In this document: positions 57,745-64,000 of the stretch, piece by piece | How positions within the stretch are numbered: position 1 is the first letter of the stretch | Layout: every line of letters begins with the position of its first letter | DNA from: Limisphaerales bacterium | GTDB taxonomy: Bacteria > Verrucomicrobiota > Verrucomicrobiia > Limisphaerales > UBA1096 | Assembly: GCA_004213515.1 (NCBI GenBank) | Contig: SHAK01000005.1 | Location: 36,610 to 100,609, forward strand | Reading direction: 5' to 3' | DNA length: 64,000 nt | Position numbers and translations under genes: made by a program | Notes under the pieces: model-generated | What the model was told of the DNA's origin: nothing | Seen by the model: only the letters and a program-made list of their open reading frames with translations | Database searches by the model: none

Positions 57745-58002
57745 CTAGTGCCGTAGCTTTAATCGCTGAGTCAGTGATCTGTAACGATCAACATCATGAG
57801 TATGCACGTAGTCGAGCAACCGTCGACGGCGCCCTACCATCATAAGTAAACCACGACGCGATGCGTGATCTTTTTTATTTTGTTTTAAGTGCTCAGTGAG
57901 ATGATTGATACGCTTTGTCAACAGTGCAACTTGCACATCTGCAGACCCGGTATCTGTATTATGAACGCGAAACTCTTCAATCGTTGTCGCCTTGGCTTCC
58001 AT
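57745..58002 (-). CDS. rpsO: 30S ribosomal protein S15
   Basis: 85 residues. S15 binds the three-way junction of 16S rRNA early in small-subunit assembly. Family-specific stretches: [60 protein letters not shown]. Upstream of pnp as in most bacteria. The start has AGGA close in front of ATG. Confidence 0.97.
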   Translation of the reverse strand: MEAKATTIEEFRVHNTDTGSADVQVALLTKRINHLTEHLKQNKKDHASRRGLLMMVGRRRRLLDYVHTHDVDRYRSLTQRLKLRH

Positions 58003-58187
58003 TCCTATTTTTCTATTAGTACTCTTTTCTCTTCTCGAAAAGGCGGGGCAAATTACCAGTAAAAAACCCTTTGTAAAGCTCTTTAAGCCTGATTTTTAGT
58101 AAAATAAAACCAAAAACTAAACTTTTTAACCTTAATAAACACAAAAGGAGTTATTGACCCCATCGCTTTGCAACTTAAACTCCTCTG

Positions 58188-61175
58188 GTGCTATTTAAGC
58201 GGTTGATAATTAGCGGGTTATTCATTTTATTAGCTTCGACTAATGGGGAAAGCTTGGTGAATTACTATTCAGAATGGAAGTATTTTGAAGGAAGAACCGA
58301 GCCATCAATACCCCAAACAGCATGGAAACAACTCAATTTTGATGACTCTGATTGGAAATCAGGGCCTTCCGGATTTAGTGTAGGGTTTGGTAGCTATAAC
58401 GCCCCAACCAAACTTCAAGGTATGCCTGGAGAATATTCATCTGTATACCTTAGAAAAGTATTTGATATAGATGATATCGACTGGATTAAGTCACTCATTC
58501 TAAGAGTTGACTACGATGATGGTTTCGTTGCTTACATTAATGGTAAGGAGGTTGTAAGGCGTGGTCTTGAAGGAGAAACCAACAAACATGTACCATTTAA
58601 CTCACTAGCAGCTCTCCATCAAAGAGGAAACCCTGAACTAATAGATATCACTCAATTCAAACCACTTTTAAAAAATGGAGAAAATTTGTTAGCCATCCAA
58701 GCACACAATCACCAATTGAACGACAATTGGTTTGCCTATTATGTTGAGCTGCTTGCCAATGTCGTAAGAGGCCCCTTTATACAATCAACAACCACAACCA
58801 GCACCAAGATTGCTTGGAATACTCACTCACCAAGCACTTCAATTGTTGAATACGGCTTAACCCAAGCACTAGGTTTGCAAACAGAAAACAACACTCCAAA
58901 AACAAAGCATGTTTTACGGATCGATAACCTTGAACCAAATCAAACTTACTACTATCGCGTTGGAGGAAAGACAGCTAACGAGCAAATGTTTTCTCAATCC
59001 TCTTCATTTAAAACAATGAAAAGCAGTGGAGCTGTCAAACTTATGTTACTTGGTGACACCGGGCGAGGAAACCTTATTCAAAACAAAATATCCTCATTAC
59101 TACAAAGAGAAAAGCCCGATGCGGTAATGATTGCTGGCGATATGGTATACCCAGACTTTCGTCCAAATTATGAAGATTTTCGGCACTTTAGTATTTATAA
59201 AAAACAAATGAAATCTGTGCCGTTTTTCACTACAATAGGAAATCACGATCTCTACCAAGGCGACACACATTACATAAATGCTTTTCATTTACCCACCAAC
59301 AATCTTCCATCTCTTGGACTAAAACATCCGGAAGTTCCATACCGATTCTCAGGCACCGAACATTTTTACTCATTTGATGTTGGTGATGCGCACATCTCAG
59401 TTCTATTTAGCCCTTGGTACAATCATCACAATTTCTCAAAAGACACGAATCAACTTCACTGGTTAACTAACGATCTAGCTCAAACAACTAAACCTTGGAA
59501 ACTATTATTAATGCACTTTCCAGTTGCATCATCAAGTGGTCACGGATGGAGCAGTTATGATGGAAACGCTTTGCCTGATACCATAGATTTCGGAAACACC
59601 ATATACCCCATAGTCTCCAAATATAATGTCGACCTTATGATGGCTGGACATTCGCATGCTTTTGAAAAGTTCAACCCAGTTGCTGGCTGCATATCAGTAG
59701 TAAGCGGAGCAGGAGGAGCAAGTCCCTATTCATTCTACCGCTTTTTCCCAGGAGCTCTCCAGTATTGGCCAAAAAACAACGCTGCCCGAATTTCTATTAA
59801 AGGAGAAAAACTCAAACTCGAAGCACTTGACACAAATGGCGAGGTTTTTGATTGGTTTGTAATCAATCGCCAATTGCCTAACCAAGACATTTGGTCTTCT
59901 TATTGGCATAGCCCAACTATTGAAAACTATAACTCTAATGATAACCATGGAAACATCAATGGCCAAGAGTTCGATCTTATCGGAACACCTATCCCTTGTA
60001 TCATAGGTGAGAGTTCTAACCTAGGACAGATTCGTGTTAATAATGACTCAACACACTTATATATTGGATTTGAGCAAGCAATGATTCGGCCGCATCAAAA
60101 TATTTTCCTCTTTATTGATTCATTAAAAGAATCAGGAGTTAGTACGCTTAAAGGGCTAGGTGACGGATTAATTCAAACAGCACCTAATAGCGAAGGAGTA
60201 GACGGACTCGATTTCCTTCAGAATTTAGTTTTTAAAAACTTTAATCCAAGTGTTGCAGCAATATTAGGCGATGAGAACTGTGACAAACAGTCACGCGACT
60301 TCGCTCGACCTGGACTTAAAATAAATATTCCTGAAGGACCTCCCAAAAACAACACTTCCAGCCTAGTCCCCTTTCCTCTTGGTCAAGGTGCTTTCCTATT
60401 AAACCAGAAATTCAGCAATCTTCCTGGTATAAGATTTCAACAATTCAACCGATCCCCTCAACAATTCAGTCAACCTGAAGAGACAGATGCTAACTTCATT
60501 GAACTAGCTATACCTTTCTCGTCTTTACAAAATATTCAACCAGGAGAAGAGATAAGAATAGGAGCAGTCGTTGGAACAGGAGGAATTAATACCCATCCAG
60601 AACTACAATTCCGACAGCTAGATTCCACTTACCTTGGTAAAAGTTTTGAATCAAACGAAAATGGCCTTTATGAACTCGAAGGCATAAAAGTTAAACTCGC
60701 TAAAAATCCAGACCCAGATTTTGATGATTTAACTACATATCGCGAAATAGAACTAGGCACCGATCCAGACAATGCAGATACAGATGGAGATAACTTACCA
60801 GACGGTTGGGAAGTAGCTCGAGGATTTAACCCTCTCGTTCATGAAGGTGAAAAAGCATTGGGTTTTGATCCGGACGATGACGAAATGAATAATAGAGATG
60901 AATTAGCCGCTGGCACAGATCCTCTTGATGCCAACTCAAAACTCAAACTAGAAGCCCGCACTACAACTAATGGAGTTAGACTTAGCTGGATGGCGCAACC
61001 TAATATTCGATATCATCTCGCAACATCTGACCAAGTTGAAGGTCCTTACATTATACTAGGCCAAGAACATTCTCATAACAAAACACATCCTTCAGAAATT
61101 AAAATAACACTAAAATGGCCAGACCAACCAAACAACAAACCTGAAGCATATTTCCGAATCCAAGTTTCTCCTTAA
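58188..61175 (+). CDS. Large secreted metallophosphoesterase with calcium-binding repeats
   Basis: 995 residues from GTG at 58188; signal peptide to about residue 22. Region about 25-190 looks like a galactose-binding-type jelly roll (FDDSDWKSGPSGFSVGFG, YVNGKEV-like AYINGKEVVRR). A purple-acid-phosphatase-type FN3 domain follows (RIDNLEPNQTYYYRVGGKT), then the phosphoesterase core: LLGDTGRGN, AGDMVYPD, GNHDLYQGD, LMHFPVAS, GHSHAFEKF. A region of unknown fold (about 575-840) precedes thrombospondin-type calcium repeats (DNADTDGDNLPDGWEVARG, FDPDDDEMNNRDE) and a last beta domain. Probably surface or secreted. Confidence 0.88.
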   Translation: MLFKRLIISGLFILLASTNGESLVNYYSEWKYFEGRTEPSIPQTAWKQLNFDDSDWKSGPSGFSVGFGSYNAPTKLQGMPGEYSSVYLRKVFDIDDIDWIKSLILRVDYDDGFVAYINGKEVVRRGLEGETNKHVPFNSLAALHQRGNPELIDITQFKPLLKNGENLLAIQAHNHQLNDNWFAYYVELLANVVRGPFIQSTTTTSTKIAWNTHSPSTSIVEYGLTQALGLQTENNTPKTKHVLRIDNLEPNQTYYYRVGGKTANEQMFSQSSSFKTMKSSGAVKLMLLGDTGRGNLIQNKISSLLQREKPDAVMIAGDMVYPDFRPNYEDFRHFSIYKKQMKSVPFFTTIGNHDLYQGDTHYINAFHLPTNNLPSLGLKHPEVPYRFSGTEHFYSFDVGDAHISVLFSPWYNHHNFSKDTNQLHWLTNDLAQTTKPWKLLLMHFPVASSSGHGWSSYDGNALPDTIDFGNTIYPIVSKYNVDLMMAGHSHAFEKFNPVAGCISVVSGAGGASPYSFYRFFPGALQYWPKNNAARISIKGEKLKLEALDTNGEVFDWFVINRQLPNQDIWSSYWHSPTIENYNSNDNHGNINGQEFDLIGTPIPCIIGESSNLGQIRVNNDSTHLYIGFEQAMIRPHQNIFLFIDSLKESGVSTLKGLGDGLIQTAPNSEGVDGLDFLQNLVFKNFNPSVAAILGDENCDKQSRDFARPGLKINIPEGPPKNNTSSLVPFPLGQGAFLLNQKFSNLPGIRFQQFNRSPQQFSQPEETDANFIELAIPFSSLQNIQPGEEIRIGAVVGTGGINTHPELQFRQLDSTYLGKSFESNENGLYELEGIKVKLAKNPDPDFDDLTTYREIELGTDPDNADTDGDNLPDGWEVARGFNPLVHEGEKALGFDPDDDEMNNRDELAAGTDPLDANSKLKLEARTTTNGVRLSWMAQPNIRYHLATSDQVEGPYIILGQEHSHNKTHPSEIKITLKWPDQPNNKPEAYFRIQVSP

Positions 61176-61177
61176 TA

Positions 61178-61705
61178 ATGTTTAAGACAATTTATAAAAA
61201 ACTTCTTCTTTCTTCACTAATTACAACAGCAGCATGTGAAAAGGAACCAACTAGTGACCTCTCGGCTAACAAGATTAGATCAAAAAACTCTAATGAAGAA
61301 AGAGCACAATCGAAACTAGAAACTATTAAGCTTTACATAGGAGCAACAGAATTAACCGCTGAAATCGCGGACGAAAACCACGAACGCAAAGCTGGAATGA
61401 TGCATCGCAATATTATGAATGAGAACGAAGCAATGCTTTTTGTTTTCCCCTACCCTCATCAAACCGGGTTCTGGATGAAAAACACTACTATTGCGCTTTC
61501 AATTGCCTACATTGATAAAAGCAGTCGGATTTTGGAAATCCACAATCTCAGCCCCGGAAATACCAATACCGTCGATTCAAGATCAGATAAGATAATGTAC
61601 GCTCTAGAAGTCAATAAAGGTTGGTTCGCTAAAAACGGCATTAAACCTGGTAATGTCATTGGAACAGATAAAGGTTCACTAGCTAAGTCAGTTCAGGCTA
61701 GGTAG
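61178..61705 (+). CDS. DUF192 family protein
   Basis: 175 residues. The N-terminus (KKLLLSSLITTAACEKE) looks like a signal ending at a cysteine, so it may be a lipoprotein, although TAAC is a weak lipobox. The rest matches DUF192: ERKAGMMHRNIMNENEAMLF, GFWMKNTTIALSIAYIDKSS, ALEVNKGWFAKNGIKPGNVI. The family's function is not known. It starts 2 bases after the phosphoesterase stop, so the pair is probably one transcript. Confidence 0.88.
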   Translation: MFKTIYKKLLLSSLITTAACEKEPTSDLSANKIRSKNSNEERAQSKLETIKLYIGATELTAEIADENHERKAGMMHRNIMNENEAMLFVFPYPHQTGFWMKNTTIALSIAYIDKSSRILEIHNLSPGNTNTVDSRSDKIMYALEVNKGWFAKNGIKPGNVIGTDKGSLAKSVQAR

Positions 61706-61745
61706 CGAATTGACTGAAGCAATTTTTTTGGTGATTATTGCCTCG

Positions 61746-62519
61746 ATGAGTGACGACATTGGCAAAATTCTCGAAAACTGGGATTATCGACTCGGAAGAG
61801 TCGATGCTCGAAGAGTTAAAGGCAATGACGGGTCTGATAAACTCCAGATGAGAATTGATCTTGGGCTGTTACAGATGAACGCACAATTTCGTCCTGATGG
61901 TAAGCGTCCGTTTGGACATCCAACATTACTTGATCACTTTCTAATTCGACTAGAAAAGCATCGCAACACTAACGGAGGTGAAGATGGTGGTTTCAGCATT
62001 AATCCCGACGAATGCGCTAAACTTCAACAGGAAGCAATTCAGTTTCATCATCGGAGCATATGCAACTTCGAGCTGGACGATTTCGAAGCTGTCGAGAGAG
62101 ACACAGATCATATTCTGGAATTATTGGACTTTGTTCAAGATTATGCTGCACAAGAAGAAATAGGCAGTGGTTTTCAACAATTTCGACCGCAAACAATAAT
62201 GATGCAAACACGCGCAGTAGGAACGCAGCTCCTTGCCAATAATAATTACAATGAGGCGATGAGTGAAATTCGTAATGCAATTGGAGACCTCAACAGTTTC
62301 TATTCCGATATGGGGCGCGAAGAAATGATAGAAAATAGCATGGAAATTCAATCTTTAAGAGAATGGCTAACAGACATTCAAAATGAGGCTGAAGAAAAAA
62401 AGCCAATGTCCGAAACCGAAAAACTTGATAGAAAACTTAAAAAGGCCATAAAAGCAGAAGACTATGAAAAAGCTGCGGAGTTGCGCGATCAAATCAAAAA
62501 CCTAGAAGATAAATCATAA
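61746..62519 (+). CDS. UVR-motif protein of unknown function
   Basis: 257 residues from ATG 61746; an in-frame TTG at 61710 would add 12 hydrophobic residues and seems less likely. No known enzyme domain; the N-terminal part (GKILENWDYRLGRVDARRVK, FRPDGKRPFGHPTLLDHF) is unfamiliar to me but looks like a compact conserved domain, with helices around 95-200. The C-terminus (LDRKLKKAIKAEDYEKAAEL, RDQIKNLE) is a UVR motif as in UvrB, UvrC and McsA, usually a protein-protein contact. No McsA zinc fingers are seen. Its partner is unknown. Confidence 0.7.
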   Translation: MSDDIGKILENWDYRLGRVDARRVKGNDGSDKLQMRIDLGLLQMNAQFRPDGKRPFGHPTLLDHFLIRLEKHRNTNGGEDGGFSINPDECAKLQQEAIQFHHRSICNFELDDFEAVERDTDHILELLDFVQDYAAQEEIGSGFQQFRPQTIMMQTRAVGTQLLANNNYNEAMSEIRNAIGDLNSFYSDMGREEMIENSMEIQSLREWLTDIQNEAEEKKPMSETEKLDRKLKKAIKAEDYEKAAELRDQIKNLEDKS

Positions 62520-62553
62520 TAGATTACCACTATTTACTTGTTTCTAAAAACCA

Positions 62554-63015
62554 ATGAGCGCAGACAAAAAAATCCAAGAACTAGGAATTAAGCTACCTCC
62601 TGCTCCTGCTCCTATGGGAGTTTACAAACCAATAGTCATAAGTGGTAACCATGCCTATTTATCTGGTCATGGCCCGGTATTATTGGACGGATCATTGATG
62701 TTAGGACGTATCGGAGATGATCTCGACCTTGATGCTGGCTATCAATCAGCAAGGCAAGTGGGGCTAACAATGCTGGCTACCATCAAAGAAAATCTTGGAA
62801 GCCTTGACCGAGTAAAACGAGTAATCAAATTACTTGGAATGGTTAATTGCACTTCAGATTTCCTTGACCATCCGAAGGTCATAAACGGTTGCAGCGAGTT
62901 GTTCGCACAGGTTTGGGGTGAAGAGAATGGCGTTGGTGCTCGCAGCGCTATTGGAATGGGATCCCTTCCGGGCAATATCCCATCTGAAATTGAGGCTATC
63001 TTTGAAATTAATTAA
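62554..63015 (+). CDS. RidA (YjgF/YER057c/UK114) family protein
   Basis: 153 residues. The start ADKKIQELGIKLPPAPAPMG and the segments ISGNHAYLSGHGP, QSARQVGLTMLATIKENLG and ARSAIGMGSLPGNIPSEIEA place it in the RidA family. Its members deaminate reactive enamines/imines produced by PLP enzymes; the catalytic arginine in this branch would be R134 region (GARSAIGMGSLP). A PLP-type D-threonine-aldolase-like gene follows 6 bases later, which fits the RidA role. Confidence 0.88.
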   Translation: MSADKKIQELGIKLPPAPAPMGVYKPIVISGNHAYLSGHGPVLLDGSLMLGRIGDDLDLDAGYQSARQVGLTMLATIKENLGSLDRVKRVIKLLGMVNCTSDFLDHPKVINGCSELFAQVWGEENGVGARSAIGMGSLPGNIPSEIEAIFEIN

Positions 63016-63021
63016 TTGGCC

Positions 63022-64000
63022 ATGCCCAATGACTGGCACATAGCGGTATCCTCAGATGAAATACCCTCGCCTGCTATATTATTATATCCTGACCGAATAG
63101 AAGAAAACGTCAACCGCATGATAGCAATGACTGGATCTGCGGAACGATTACGCCCACATGTAAAGACTCACAAGCTTGCTGAAGTTGTAAAAATCCAATT
63201 AAAGCTCGGAATCAACAAATTTAAATGTTCGACAATTTCTGAAGCAGAGATGCTTGCACAAGCTGGAGCAAAAGACATATTAGTAGCATCACAGCAAGTA
63301 GGACCTAACGCAGAACGATTAGTTAATCTTGCAAGCTGGTATCGGGATATACGTTTCTCCACTATTACTGACGATGCAGAAACCGTTGGTAACCTAGCTC
63401 GTATAGCCCAAATTAATAATTTAAAGCTTCCTATCCTTTTAGACTTAGATGTGGGCATGGGCAGGACTGGCATTAAGACAGGGGCTGCAGCAATTACACT
63501 TTACAAATTAATTAATCAGCTCCCTGGGGTTGAACCAATTGGGTTGCATGTTTATGACGGCCACTTGCACGATAGTGACCAAAACGAACGTTTTACAAAA
63601 TGGCAGAAAATTATTGATGATATACAATCACTTCAAAACGAAATTGATTCAATTGGCTTAACGGTTAAAACTATTGTAAGCGGAGGGACCCCTACTTTTC
63701 CATTTTACGCCAAGCACACAAAACATGAATGCAGTCCAGGCACCACTTTATTATGGGATTTTGGTTACGCAGAAAAATTTCCCGACCTAAAATTTGAGCA
63801 AGCAGCCATAATCATATCTCGAGTTATCAGTAAACCAAGTAATAATCGAATTACATTAGACCTAGGACATAAAGGGATTGCTGCAGAAAACCCTCACCCT
63901 CGAATAAAATTTTTAGGACTAAAAGAAGCAGACGCAATTTTACATAGTGAAGAACACCTAACCCTTCAAACTAATCATGCTGAAAACTACCAAGTTGGAG
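63022..64000 (+). CDS. D-threonine aldolase-like PLP enzyme (partial, runs off the window)
   Basis: 326 residues visible from ATG 63022; the 3' end lies beyond the window. Alanine racemase-type N-terminal barrel: PLP lysine candidate K48 in LRPHVKTHKLAEV, then KFKCSTISEAEMLAQAGAKD and LLDLDVGMGRTG, which suit D-threonine aldolase / D-serine dehydratase-like members. Later GLHVYDGHLHDSDQ and VSGGTPTFPFYAKH continue the barrel, and ITLDLGHKGIAAENPHPRI belongs to the C-terminal beta domain. It acts on D-3-hydroxy amino acids, most likely. Immediately downstream of a RidA gene. Confidence 0.85.
   Translation, partial: MPNDWHIAVSSDEIPSPAILLYPDRIEENVNRMIAMTGSAERLRPHVKTHKLAEVVKIQLKLGINKFKCSTISEAEMLAQAGAKDILVASQQVGPNAERLVNLASWYRDIRFSTITDDAETVGNLARIAQINNLKLPILLDLDVGMGRTGIKTGAAAITLYKLINQLPGVEPIGLHVYDGHLHDSDQNERFTKWQKIIDDIQSLQNEIDSIGLTVKTIVSGGTPTFPFYAKHTKHECSPGTTLLWDFGYAEKFPDLKFEQAAIIISRVISKPSNNRITLDLGHKGIAAENPHPRIKFLGLKEADAILHSEEHLTLQTNHAENYQVG

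Noticed and set aside
1..64000. CRISPR arrays, phage genes, insertion sequences, toxin-antitoxin or defence islands
   Set aside because: No regular repeat-spacer pattern, transposase, integrase or recognisable defence gene was found on either strand.

Overview
The window is an AT-rich, gene-dense bacterial chromosome segment that looks like a member of the PVC superphylum, most likely a marine Verrucomicrobiota. The evidence is the protein repertoire. There are six Gfo/Idh/MocA oxidoreductases, three of them with twin-arginine leaders, and two 'planctomycete-type' cytochrome c (PSCyt) proteins, one fused to WD40 propellers and one to a sulfatase-modifying-factor-like domain. There are also H-X9-DG prepilins whose mature N-terminus runs [17 protein letters not shown], an arylsulfatase, a heparinase II/III protein, and a remnant of a DUF1501 gene. 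Shine-Dalgarno sequences are mostly absent. I found no phage, IS element, CRISPR array, rRNA or tRNA gene.

Layout: 1-6.8 kb holds two exported Gfo/Idh/MocA enzymes, frr, and a 1081-residue PSCyt1-WD40-coiled coil-WD40 protein. 7.0-14.8 kb is a tightly overlapping operon for the type II secretion pseudopilus and inner-membrane platform (gspG, H, I, J, K, L, M; the last seems fused to a GspC-like domain), ending in an M20 peptidase. It is followed by a glycosyltransferase and a polysaccharide flippase. 17.3-22.9 kb carries a Ser/Thr kinase, a DEDDy exonuclease-like protein, a three-domain protease/lectin-like/transglutaminase-like fusion, and a sulfatase. 23-26.4 kb is a three-gene operon of Gfo/Idh/MocA paralogues. 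26.5-34.5 kb contains lpxD, a dicarboxylate symporter, a lone nuoA, a phosphohexomutase, an alanine/glycine symporter with an inserted pseudopilin-like segment, a half-size EamA-like membrane protein and a PaaK-like ligase. 34.5-43.4 kb (minus strand) runs argH, two H-X9-DG prepilins, a heparinase-like protein and dnaE. secA follows at 43.5-46.5 kb. 46.6-55.1 kb is accessory again: exported Gfo/Idh/MocA, PSCyt plus FGE-like fusion, DUF1501 remnant, a purple-acid-phosphatase-like enzyme, another prepilin, and a TIM-barrel isomerase with a nucleoside-type MFS transporter. 55.3-58.0 kb is rpsO-pnp with a structured leader. 58.2-64 kb holds a large calcium-binding-type phosphoesterase, a DUF192 protein, a UVR-motif protein, a RidA-family protein and a D-threonine-aldolase-like gene cut by the window edge.

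The picture is core housekeeping genes (frr, lpxD, nuoA, dnaE, argH, secA, rpsO, pnp) interspersed with a secreted, polysaccharide-oriented catabolic repertoire. The least ordinary sequence observations are the pseudopilin-like insert in the alanine symporter, the head-to-tail DUF1501 remnant of 55 codons, the GspM-GspC-like fusion, and the protease/keto-hydrolase-like/transglutaminase-like fusion. All functional calls rest on reading motifs by eye; no database search was run.
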